From positions 559,759 through 623,758 of the forward strand of contig VZTI01005313.1 in the NCBI GenBank assembly GCA_013397865.1: 64,000 nt of DNA. The letters run 5' to 3'. Below, piece by piece: positions 22,101 through 31,682 of the stretch. The stretch's first letter is position 1. Every line of letters starts with the position of its first letter. The stretch is from Struthidea cinerea (taxonomy: Eukaryota > Chordata > Aves > Passeriformes > Corcoracidae). Under the pieces are notes generated by a model. That model searched no databases, was not told the origin of the DNA, and saw nothing but the letters and a program-made list of their open reading frames with translations. The position numbers were made by a program, and so were the translations under genes.

Positions 22101-24862
22101 AGGCTCATCACATTGGCATCTGCAAAAAACAGGCACAGAAAGGTGCATGGGAAGAAGGGCACACTCCAACCTGTCCATACACGTGAATATTCATGGTTTT
22201 AAGGGCTCTGTGGTATACCTGAGGTATTAAAAGGCAATATATAAAGTTTAATATTAGCCTAAACAGCCCATTTCACATCCTGAAGGCATTTAGATGACCC
22301 TTTTAAACGAATAAGCTATGGCCACTTCAGTTGGTGAGCATCCAATAGAGGATGTAAATCCTAACAAGCAACCCTGACAGCTGGACACAAACTTAAAAAA
22401 AACTACCACTTCTATTGCCTAAGTCAGAAAAATCCTGCAGCTAAAGCATGGCAGAATTTCAAAAGCTGTACCAACATTTAAGCGAAGAGGAAGGCACTGG
22501 GGATGCTTAACCCTGTTAGCCCAACTTCAGTTGTGTCTTGCTGCTTGAGAGGGGTTGTCCCCGCAACTTGGACAGTAGGGATGGGGAAGTTCAGACTCAG
22601 AGCCTGCAACCAAATGCTCCATGTCACATCCCAAATCTTTTATTACTTGTACTCACCTCAGCTCATCTGTCAGCTCCAAAACCTTGTGGGTAACAGCATG
22701 AAGAAAAAAAAAATCTTAACAGAAGGAAAAGGGATGGATTTTTGCATACAAACGACTGCAAAACTATGGGAAGTTGTGCTGTGGAAGATTAATTTAAGCA
22801 CAAATTGTTTAAGGAGGCAAAGATAACTTGAAATTATCAGTCAGAACAGTATAAACCAGAAACGATCTTTGTGTCATCTAATAAAATGAATGTCTCTCCT
22901 CTATGTTAACAGCCCCTGTAGCTGCTGTGCAGTACAGGAGGGCTTGACAAACAGAGTTTGATTTTTTTCCCCAAAGACAGTATCTGTCCTTAAAATGTGC
23001 CCATCTGTGTTGGCTCCCTGTGGAAATAAACCTGGGACTCTCAGTGTGCAAGGACCAAGCATCCCTTGTATGATCATAAATTTCTTGAATACAGAAAGCA
23101 AATACAGACAAGTTTTTCCTACCAGTAGCCCCCACGTGACCCAAAATGAGTTGAATTAAGGTTTAATTTGGCTGAGGCTGCAAAACCAAGAGGTGAGGAC
23201 AAACTGCTGCTCATTCCAATGTGCTTAATCTGCTAAACCTGCTGCATCCTTTCTGGATAACAAGTGCTGATTCCAGCCACAGGACAGTTTCCAGTGGGTC
23301 CTGTGTGACCCATCAGAGCTATCCTCCACTTTGCTTTTTCCCTGGCAGACACAGTGAATTTGCCCAGCATCCGAGGGGCCATGCGGGCTGTGGGGTCTCA
23401 TCTGAAGGACCAGGGCTTGAACCTGCTCATCAACAATGCAGGCATCAGCTCCCACAGCACACTGCACTCCCTGGACTCGCAGGAGATGCTCAATGTGTTT
23501 GCCACCAACGTGCTTGGGCCACTCCAGGTTGTCAAGGTATGTCTGGACCTTTTGGGTTTCTCCTGCTTGGGAAGATGTTCCCCAATGGGAATAAAGTCAC
23601 CTCCATGGATCTCCCCTGCCCACCCAGAGGAGCTCAGCAGTTTAGCCCAGCCCAGCATCCCCCGTGCTTTGTCCTTCCCCACCTGGAGCTCCTGCCTGCA
23701 CAAGGCTCTCTGTGCTGGCTCGCTCCTCCTTGGCGCATCTTCCCCAACCCCTGAGCTTCTGCCAGGAGTGTCTGTCCAGCTGTTTGTCCACAGTCTGTGA
23801 CAGAGTCCTCCAGGATAGTCCTCAAGTAGGGGGTCTGTCACATGTTAATGGAGCGTTGGTGTCTCTGCATCAGGAATTTCTGCCACTCCTGGAGCAGGCG
23901 GCCAAGGGAAGGAGGGTCTGAGCTGCAGCAGGGCCGCTGTCATCAACGTCTCCACCAAACTGGGCTCCATCGGGCTGTGCCTCGGGCTGCCAGAGGCCCC
24001 CATGTACCCGTACAGGGCCAGCAAGGTGAGGTGCCAGGGAAGGTGTTGGGGATGCTGTGCCAGGCACGGTGCCCGTGGAGGGGAGGGAGCCCATGGGGCA
24101 CCCCCTGCCCCAGCCACCCACCCCTGCCTGGTTCTCCCAGGCAGAAGCACAGAGGACAGCAGCAGCCGGGACTGAGCCCTTCTGGCAGGTCATACTGATG
24201 GTTTGTCCCAGGACCAAGTCCCATTTCCCACCTCCACAGACATTTTGTGGCTGGGAAATGTCCTCTCTCCTGCCCACCCACTCCCCGGGTTGTGCTGGCA
24301 GGGCTGTGCCTCTTCCAGGCTGCCCAGAACATGGTGACGAGGTGCTTGGCTGTGGAGCTCCAGGACAAGGGGATCCTGTGTGTGGCCATCCATCCTGGCT
24401 GGGTGAAGACTGACATGGGCACAGAGAAGGTACTGGGCTATGCAGGGGAGGGTCAGCAGGACCCCCACTCTATCCCCATGTCTTGGGGAGGGCAGGGGCA
24501 CTTGGGGGATGTTGTGTGATGCTGTGGGCTGCCAGGACCATCTCCTGAGGCAGAGCAGGCAGGGAGCAGGCAGCAGGCTGCAACATTCTGAGTACATGGG
24601 ATAGCCAGCCCTGTCTCCCCAACCCAGCCTGGAGAACAGAGGTGTGGCAGTCAGGAAAAATATCCCCATGAGCACCATGGATGCTGCTCCTGGGCATGCA
24701 CCTCCCCAAGAGCTGCTCCCTGTTACAGCCCACTGTCCTTTTCTGCAGGCACCGCTGACAGTGGAGCACAGCGTGAGGGGCATCCTGACCGTGCTGGCCA
24801 GCCTCTCGCAGGACACCTCTGGAGCCTTCCTCGACTGGGAAGGGAACAGCCTGCCCTGGTGA
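19168..24862 (+). CDS. C-factor/sniffer-like short-chain dehydrogenase, copy 1 (frame break in exon 4)
   Basis: Classical SDR fold: an NAD(P)(H)-dependent carbonyl/alcohol oxidoreductase of the C-factor/sniffer group; substrate unknown. Exons: 19168-19311, 19797-19848, 23349-23536, 23874-24025, 24319-24429, 24749-24862. Visible motifs: cofactor loop TGSNRGIG (11-18), NNAG (94-97), VINVST serine region, YRASK catalytic Tyr-Lys, and HPGWVKTDMG. The C-terminus is FLDWEGNSLPW then TGA. Exon 4 is 152 nt where 153 is needed: as given, the frame meets TGA at 23919-23921, while the catalytic part reads on in the shifted frame. The GT-AG sites and all downstream motifs are intact, so either a base was lost in a purine-rich run by sequencing error or this is a young pseudogene. 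Intron 2 is 3.5 kb. It has a paralogue at 25606-27491 on the other strand. Total length near 254 aa fits the family. Confidence 0.8.
19956..19997. repeat. 14-bp tandem repeat, 3 copies
   Basis: The unit ggggagggatccat is repeated three times perfectly, in intron 2 of the first SDR gene. Confidence 0.9.
20870..22870. other. AT-rich block inside SDR copy 1 intron 2
   Basis: Base composition shifts to clearly AT-rich with many A and T runs, unlike the GC-rich flanks. It contains (TACC)5 at 20934-20953, T8 at 21012-21019 and A10 near 22699. No open frame of note and no repeat family I can name. It could be an old inserted element or a retrocopied untranslated region. Confidence 0.45.
20934..20953. 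repeat. (TACC)5 microsatellite
   Basis: Five perfect tetranucleotide copies at the left edge of the AT-rich block. Confidence 0.9.
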
Positions 24863-25531
24863 TGGACAGATGGACGGTGCCTCTTGCCCATGCTGCAGCC
24901 TCTGCTCGTTGGCTCACCACTCTGCATGGTCACCCCGCTCACCCTCAGTCCTCCCCACACTGCCGGGGAGAGAGAACTGGCTTGGGAAATAGCCTCTCTC
25001 TCCTTCCCCACCCCACACGTGCCCCTGTGGTCCTCCTGTACCCCCATCTCTGTAAACTCTGGCAGCTGATGCCTCTCTGCTCTGTCTCCCCACCCAGCCT
25101 CAAACCTCCCATCCAAGCCTGGGGCAGGATCCCCGTGCTCTGCCCAAGCGCTGTGTGTCCCTCTGTGCCACCTGTGACCTGCCATCCCCCAGCTGAGGGG
25201 AGAGGGCAGCTGGTCCCTGTGACCCCCAGCCCCTCGGGCAGCCCAGCCTGGGCAGGGGAAAGCCAGTCCTGCAGGGGCTCGGAAGATCTCTCTCCTCTCA
25301 GGAGAGGAGCCCTGCTCCAGCTTCTCCGCTGCCTCCTGGAGGGGAGGTCTCCAGAGGGCAGTCACGGTGCCGTGGGACCTGCAGGTTGTCACTCGTGGGG
25401 ATGCCAGCGACCGCCGTGGGTCGAGGGCAGCTGGGGGCACCACTGCATCCCAGGATGAGGAGTGGGATATCTGGGAAGGGCCACCCCAGGAGTTGGCAAT
25501 GCACAACAGAGCTGGGGGGTCTCAGCAGGAG
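24863..25531. other. Convergent spacer between the two SDR genes
   Basis: This 0.67 kb spacer must hold the 3' UTR of the plus-strand SDR gene. I see no AATAAA or ATTAAA on the plus strand here. No other gene or repeat recognised. Confidence 0.5.
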
Positions 25532-25537
25532 TTTATT
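25532..25537 (-). terminator. Poly(A) signal of SDR copy 2
   Basis: AATAAA on the minus strand, 68 nt past the stop codon at 25606-25608, implying a short 3' UTR of about 90 nt. Confidence 0.7.
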
Positions 25538-25605
25538 GAGGATGTGGGACAGGGGAGAGCAGTGGCACAGAGTCCCTCCTGCTGCCAGGATCCTGAACTG
25601 GTGTC

Positions 25606-27491
25606 TCACCAGGGTATGACGTTCCCTTCCCAGTCCAGGAAGGTGCCGGTTTCCTTCTCAGAGAGGGAGGAGAGGACCTTCAGCATCCCTTGCACACTGT
25701 CATCCACTGTCACAGGGGGCTGTGGGGCAGAGGGGGAGATGCAGCTCATGCCCAAGGCCTGGCTGAGGGCCCTGGAGCAGCTGGAGACAGGGGAAAGAGC
25801 TGCTCCAGGGCAAAGGGAAAGCAGACAACCCCAGGGGGAGGGGCTGAACAGAGAACTGAGGGGATGGGGGCACCCAGCACCCAGGACCAGGACAGGAGGA
25901 GCTGCCCCAGTAGCAGGGAATTCATGGGCAGGGGGCTCACGGCAGCAACTCCCACCTATGGGAAATCAGCACAGGAGCTCTGATGGACCTGCCCTGGGGG
26001 AATTCCTACCGTGTGTCCCGTAGCGCCGCCCAAGTCGGTTTGCACCCAGCCGGGGTGGAGAGCGACGCAGAGGACGCCGTGCTCCCGGTACGCCAGGGAC
26101 TGGCACTTGCTCAGCATGTTCAGAGCAGCCTGTGGGGACACAGGGAGGGGACGGTGGTGGGAGGGGAAGAGGGGCTGCAAGAGGACCCTCGGCTGGGCAG
26201 GGCAGGGGAAGCAAAGGTGTGACAGTACCTTGCTGCAGCGGTACGAGGTGACTTGCATCATGTCCCAACCAAAGGAATAAGCGATTGAGCCACCAATGCT
26301 GGACATGTTGACGATGGCAGCCTTGCTGCAGCTCAGCTCTGAGCCCGGGCTCCCCTGGGCAGCCTTCTTCAGCAAGGGCAGGAACGCCTGCGAGGAGACA
26401 GAGGGGACAGGAGCACACACGGACATGGCACAGGGCAGGGGAGCAGCGCCTTCCACAGTGGGCAACATTGGCACCAGCACTGAGACATCCTCATTCCTCT
26501 TCCCTGCCAGGCTCCAGCTCCTGAGCTCCAGCCTATGGCTCCACAAGCTTCTCATCAACTGAGAGCCCATTGGTAACCAGAGTGGAGGCAGGATCCCCTC
26601 CCACTGGCCCTTCATGCTCCCCCAGGACAGCCCAGCTTGGGTGAGGGTCTCACCTGGCCCATCAGCAGGGGCCCAATTGTGTTGGTGGTGTAAGTCTCAG
26701 TCATGTCCTCCGATGTCTCAGTATCAAGTGAGTTCAACCTGGCAATTCCAGCGTTGTTGATGAGGAGGTTCAGCCCAGAGCCCCCCAGGTGCTCCCCAAC
26801 CTTGGCTGCAGCNNGTCCCCATGGTGGAGTCCCCTCTGTTCCCCAGAGGCAGCAGTGCCCGATGGCCCCGCAGGCAGCAGCCCGTTGGCACAGCTCCCTC
26901 CCAGCACAGGACTCCCAGGGTGTGCCCAGCCTGGGCACCCACCAGAGGAACTGGGGGAAAGGATCCCCACCTCGAGGCACCTACCGAGCGGGATGATGAC
27001 GATGTTGGGGTGCTTGGAGGCCAAATTCTGTAACTCCTGCAAGAGTCCCGGCACGGAGAGGCTGGAGGAGCTGTGCAAAGGCTCAGCCTTTCCCAGGCAA
27101 AGCCCATGCCACTCCATCTCTGTCCCTGCACCACTTTTTGCCCAACGCCCTGCTCCAGCTGCCACATCACGTAGGGCTCTGTGCCTTCTATACATGCCAT
27201 GTGCCATTCTCCCCTCCACACATCCCATGTACAACTGGTCCTATGGTGTCCCAGCCCAGCTGACCTGTGCTGCAGGTGCCTGACTGCAGCTCCAGCCCCT
27301 TGCAAACACCATCCCTGATCCAATCTCCCCCTGCCCAGTCTCACCTGTGCTCTCTGTCCCTTGGGGTCCCGACAGCCTGCAAAGATCCACTGTGGAGGGT
27401 TTGGCATCCTTAGGAAATGCTGGACGAGCCCCAGGCCGATGCCCCGGTTGGCCCCAGTCACCAGAAGGGAGCGGACGTGGAGCCCTGCCAT
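25606..27491 (-). CDS. C-factor/sniffer-like short-chain dehydrogenase, copy 2 (part of exon 3 in a gap)
   Basis: Paralogue of the gene at 19168-24862, facing it tail to tail; same predicted NAD(P)(H) oxidoreductase role, substrate unknown. Exons in transcript order: 27491-27345, 27036-26985, exon 3 ending at 26654 with its start lost at the NN at 26813-26814, 26387-26229, 26129-26010, 25719-25606. Motifs: TGANRGIG (12-19), LLINNAGIA, IVNMSS, YRCSK, HPGWVQTDLGG, and the end FLDWEGNVIPW then TGA. Exon 2 (52 nt) and exon 6 (114 nt) match copy 1 exactly in length, and splice phases agree, so one gene arose by duplication of the other. The remaining frame is open throughout. By alignment with copy 1, roughly the first dozen codons of exon 3 are missing, which I attribute to the unsized gap and not to a true deletion. 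Confidence 0.85.
26813..26814. other. Assembly gap (2 N) inside exon 3 of SDR copy 2
   Basis: Two N bases. The reading frame of exon 3 is recognisable only downstream of them, and no acceptor for this exon can be found upstream, so real sequence is missing here. Confidence 0.9.
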
Positions 27492-28139
27492 GCTGCTCCG
27501 GCTGTGGCTGCACTGCTCTTGCCTGGACTCTGCCGGTGCCTTTTGCTACTTGGTTATCTCGCATGTTCCCATGAGGACTTGCACCAGCTCGTGGCACTCG
27601 GAAATTGCCTGCACCTCAATCTCTTGGCTCTGGTCCATATCCATGATCCACTTTTCCTGATGGCTGTGGAATGACGCAAAGGGAGCCGAGTGTCCTGCCC
27701 AGGCAGGGAATGCCCTGGGCTAGGTGTTTGGAGTGCTGCTTCGTGTGCCTTCTCTGCTCTACCAAACCTGAGCCGTTTGGTTTTCAGGGCCAGCACTATC
27801 CCTGTCCTTGCACCGAGACACTCTCTCCCACCACCTCCCTCCCTCTTGGGATCCCAGGCCTGTCCCTCCCCTTGCCCAAGGTCAGGCAGGCGAGGCTGGA
27901 CTTGCTGACTCTGCACAGTGCAGTTTGTTGGCCTTAGTTTGTGCAATGCCAAAGCCAGGGGTGGGGATGGAGCAGTCAGGACAGGTGAAGGTCCCTTGAG
28001 GATGGAGCTGCCAGGACAGGCAAGTGTTCCTTGGCCACAAGAACAGACTGAGAAACCTAGAAACCCTCCAGGACCACTGGGAAAAACCCTCCAGGGCTGA
28101 CCAGAGCAATCCCTTTCCTCAGAGTCTGCTCTAACAGCA
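27492..28139. other. Upstream region of SDR copy 2
   Basis: Contains the presumed promoter of the minus-strand SDR gene. No TATA box at a convincing position and no coding sequence recognised. Confidence 0.4.
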
Positions 28140-28326
28140 CCTACAATATTTAAGTGTGATAGAAGGATAATCCCTGCCCCATCCCTGGAAGTGTTCATGG
28201 ACAGGTTGCACGGGCTTCTGAGCAACCTGGTCCAGTGTAAGGTGTCCCTACTTGTGCAGGAGGGTTGGAACTCGATGGTCTTTAACATCCCTTCCAGCCC
28301 AAACTATGGCTCTGTGATCCTATGAT
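28140..28326 (+). repeat. CR1 LINE 3' fragment
   Basis: Landmarks 'ccatccctggaagtgttcat', 'gagcaacctggtccagtgta', 'ggttggaactcgatggtctt' and the tail 'ctgtgatcctatga' identify a degraded CR1 3' end. Confidence 0.82.
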
Positions 28327-28654
28327 AAAATTCAGTTTTGGCCCTGGGTGTGACTTTGGTGTGGCTGGGAGCCAGGGCTGTGCCCAGGCACATGCACTGC
28401 AGGTGGACATCCAGCCCCAGCGTGGCCCAGGTACTCCCCAACTCTTTTCTGCAGCAGAGACTGAAACAATTGATGGACTGAACTCCCAGGGAAGCACCTG
28501 ACTGGTGGATTCAGGAGCTTTGGGACATGCCTGAGGATCACTGAATCACAGAATCATCCCCCAGGAGCTCCTGCTGCACCTAAAGTCAATGGAGAACCAT
28601 GACCTGCATGTTTCCATGTGTCCCCACCCTGTAGGGAGAGTCTGGGCATCCGAT

Positions 28655-28730
28655 GGATGATGGATGGATTGAACTTGGTGATCTTAGCGGTCTTTTCCAA
28701 TCTAAATGATTCTCTGGTTCTATGATCCCA
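28655..28730 (+). repeat. Short CR1 tail
   Basis: Reads 'ttgaacttggtgatcttagc', 'ggtcttttccaatctaaatg' and 'ttctctggttctatgatcc', a CR1 3' terminus without its upstream part. Confidence 0.7.
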
Positions 28731-28796
28731 TGGCCTCCCCAGCTGGTTCCTGCTGCAGCATCACCCAAACTACACAGACCATTCGCAACAGTGGAA

Positions 28797-29067
28797 TGTA
28801 TATATCTAAAATAGTTTAGAGATGTTACGTAGGTAGCTTAAGGTAATTAATAACCACTTATCCGGGATGTGATTGAGCCGGACCAGGGGGCATAAGCTTG
28901 TGGAACCTCTCCTGCTCCAGCTGGAGATGCTGGTCCAAGGACCTTTGCAAGTGGACAATGATGAGCTGTCATGCTCAGAAGATCTGATCCTCCATCCCAA
29001 TGCAACCATTCCAAATAAATCAGCTTTTGTCTGTAAGAGCAAACCCTGCTGCCTACTCTTCTGTGTG
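28797..29067 (+). mobile_element. Left part of an older LTR-like element, split by a younger LTR
   Basis: Starts TGTATATATCTAAAATAG and carries AATAAA near 29014 followed by a TGTCTGTAAGAGC stretch, an LTR-like layout on the plus strand. It runs into the 29068-30029 LTR, and the text resumes at 30035 ('acacttatatctgtcttgtc'). I could not find its own target duplication, so the outer ends are approximate and the class is unknown. Confidence 0.5.
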
Positions 29068-30029
29068 TGTAGTGAGTTGACCCTGGCTGGATGCCTGGCA
29101 TCCACCAAAGCCGCTCTATCACTTCCCTCTGCAACTGGACGGGGGAGAGAAAAAATATAACAAAGGTTCATGAGTAGAGATAAGGTCCAGGAGAGATCGC
29201 TCACCAAATACCGTCACAGGCAAAACAGACTCGAATTGGGGATATTAACTGAATTCGTTACTAACAAAATCAGAGCAGGATAATGAGAAGTAAGATAAAA
29301 ACACCTTCCCTCCACCACTCCCTCCTCCCGAGCTCTACCTCCTCCCCCTCAGCAGGGCAGGGAGGCAGGGACTGGGGGTTATGGTCAGTTCATCACACGT
29401 GTTCCCTGCTGCTACTCAGGGAGAAGAATTGGAGTCCTTCCCCTGCTCCAGGGGGGGTCCCTCCCACAGGAGACAGTTCTCCATGAACTTCTCCAATGTG
29501 AGTCCATCTCATGGGCAACTGTTCTCCACAAACTGCTGCAACATGGATCATTCTTCCATGGAGTGCAGTCCTTCAGGCACAGCCTGCTCCAACGTGGGTC
29601 CTCCAGGGGCTGCAGGTGGATCTCTGCATCCCTGTGCTCTCCATGGGCTTCAGGGACACAGCTGCCTCACCATGGTCTGGACCACGGGCTGCAAAAGAAC
29701 CTCAGCTCCAACGCCTGGAGCACCTCCTCCCCCTCCTTCTGCACTGACCTTGGTGTCTGCAGAGCTATTCCTCTCACATGTTCTCACTCCACTCTTCTCT
29801 GGCTGCAATTACATCTGCACAATAACTTTTTTGTTTTCTTCTTAAATATGTTATCACAGAAGTGTTACCACCATGGCTGAAGGACTTGGCCTTGGCCAGC
29901 AACACGTCTGTCCTGGAGCTGGCCGGCACTGGCTCTGCTGGACATGGAGGAAGCTTCTGGAAGCTTCCCACAGGAGCCACCCCTGAAGCCCCCTCCCCAC
30001 CCAAAACCTGGCCATGCAAACCCAATACA
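29068..30029 (-). mobile_element. Solo LTR of a passerine-type endogenous retrovirus
   Basis: A 962-bp element with TG...CA ends. It begins on the minus strand TGTATTGGGTTTGCATGGCC and is flanked by the 5-bp direct repeat gtgtg (29063-29067 and 30030-30034). It holds internal degenerate repeats of the 'gctccaacgtgggtcctcc' type, characteristic of a common songbird LTR as far as I recall. No internal gag, pol or env remains. It sits inside another LTR-like sequence, so it is the younger of the two. Confidence 0.82.
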
Positions 30030-30100
30030 GTGTGACACTTATATCTGTCTTGTCGTGCCATTTCACTGCCCTCAACGCCAGTCCACTGACGGAACTACAG
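30030..30100 (+). mobile_element. Right part of the split older LTR-like element
   Basis: Contains the second copy of gtgtg, then sequence that would continue directly from 29067 if the younger LTR were removed. The right end near 'ggaactaca' (30099) is a guess based on the CA terminus. Confidence 0.4.
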
Positions 30101-30442
30101 CCTCTGGCACAGGGATGAAAAGGCACTGACCGCCCTGAGTCACAACTGAACTGGGTGAGAGGAGGAATTTGCCATGCCTTCAGCCAGAACATTTCCCAGA
30201 TTGCTTGACAGATTTGACCGAGTGGCTTTAGTACCCTAAGATGAGACAAAGGATGGGCAAGGCTGTTGTGGCAGGTTGCTTCTTCCCATGGGCGACCATC
30301 TGGGGAGACCCTGGGACTATCTGGAGTTATTTGGGCCAAAACTAAAGGAAAGAATGCAAAAACAAGGTAGAGTTCCAGGGATGGTTTGGCATCACACGTG
30401 AACCACTGAATGGGAAACTGCACTAGAGAGTTGGCCAAAATA

Positions 30443-30755
30443 TGGGGAATCCTGGAATGAGAGGGGTTGAAGGTACCTGTTGCTCCAACACCCCACCATG
30501 GGGTGGGTCACCTTCCCCTAGGCTCAGAGCCCCATCCAACCTGGCCTTGAACATTTCCAGGGATGGGGCAGCCACAGCTTCTCTGGGCAACCTGTGCCAG
30601 TGACTCACCCCACTATCAGGGAAGAATTTCCTCCTCATACCTAATCTAAACCTGCCTTTTTTCAGTTTGAAGCCATTCCCCCTTATCCTATCACTCCGCG
30701 CCGTTGTCCAAAGTCCCTCTCCAGCTCTCCCGTAGGCCCTTTAGGTACTGGAAAT
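30443..30755 (-). repeat. CR1 LINE 3' end, antisense
   Basis: Reversed CR1 landmarks in order: 'ccatccaacctggccttgaa', 'catttccagggatggggcag', 'gggcaacctgtgccagtgac', 'agggaagaatttcctcctca' and 'ttgaagccattcccccttat'. Confidence 0.87.
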
Positions 30756-30874
30756 AGCTCCGAGGACTCCCCGGAGCCTTCTCTTCCAGAAGGGCACGCG
30801 TATGCTCAGGAAAAGCGCCGGGGTTGGGCACAAGGATAGGCTGGGGCGTAAGGATGGGGACTGGGGTGAGATGG

Positions 30875-30916
30875 AGGGATAGGGATAGGGATAGGGATAG
30901 GGATAGGGATAGGGAT
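30875..30916. repeat. (AGGGAT)7 hexamer array
   Basis: Seven perfect AGGGAT units followed by degenerate GGGAATGGGAATGGGGATG. It resembles but is not the vertebrate telomere unit TTAGGG. The G-tract spacing could allow a G-quadruplex on the plus strand. Confidence 0.9.
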
Positions 30917-31076
30917 ACGGATGGGAATGGGAATGGGGATGCACACAACAACATGGATCATTGGGATGGGAGAAGGGATGGAAAAAGCTGTGGGATACAT
31001 CCTGACACACAGCTGTAGGAAGGTGACCTGCAGGCCTGGCTGGGAGCAAGGGTGGGCAGCTGAGCACGAAGCCGGC

Positions 31077-31132
31077 NNNNNNNNNNNNNNNNNNNNNNNN
31101 NNNNNNNNNNNNNNNNNNNNNNNNNNNNNNNN
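31077..31132. other. Assembly gap (56 N) upstream of ACD
   Basis: A run of N flanked on both sides by very GC-rich sequence, the kind of region often lost from short-read bird assemblies. The first coding exon of ACD has not been found and may lie in or near it. Confidence 0.95.
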
Positions 31133-31315
31133 AGCGGTGAGGGGGGCCGGGAGGGGGGTCAGCCCTGCCTGCCCTGCCTGTCCTCAGCACCCGCCTGGCC
31201 CAGCCCCCGCCTGACCCAGGCCCGCCTGTCCTCATCCCACGCCTGCCCTCATCCCCTGCCTGTCCCCAGCCCCGGCCTGTGCCCAGCCCTACCTGTCCCC
31301 AGTTCTTCTCCCTTT
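31133..31315. repeat. GC-rich degenerate minisatellite
   Basis: Imperfect tandem units of about 14-18 bp on the theme CCTGCCTGTCCCCAGCCC. No coding content recognised. Confidence 0.65.
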
Positions 31316-31682
31316 CACAGTTCAGAGAGTTATAGTTAAGGTTTGGTCCCAGGAAAATAGTTATTGGGTGATAATAAACAATATGGAAGGAGATAGAAAT
31401 AAATGTCCTGTCCTGTGTGGGAGACTTGCGGAAGGCCGGACACACTCCAGAGCTGCGAGTGTCCCCGTCCACTGTCCGAGCAGGATGCAGCAGGACCTGT
31501 GTGCCCCCAGCAGCGTGGCTTCCTCAGCACAATGCCCTTAGGATGGGTCCTTGCAGAGAAGTGGGTGCTTTGGGGTGGATTTGAGCAATCTCCTGGGTTT
31601 GTGGCTGTGCTTGGGGTGCAAAACCCTTCTCAGGATGATGGAGCACTGCTTATGGCTTGGTGTCTTGTCTCTTCTCATGTAG

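Noticed and set aside
24190..25506. 438-codon open frame on the minus strand
   Set aside because: It overlaps the coding exons and introns of the plus-strand SDR gene antisense, has no recognisable domain, and reflects GC-rich composition.
30875..30916. Interstitial telomere repeat
   Set aside because: The unit is AGGGAT, not TTAGGG; no TTAGGG tract is present.
30741..31472. Open frame with Pro-Ile-rich repeats running through the N gap
   Set aside because: It is translation of the (AGGGAT)n array and of unknown bases, not a protein.
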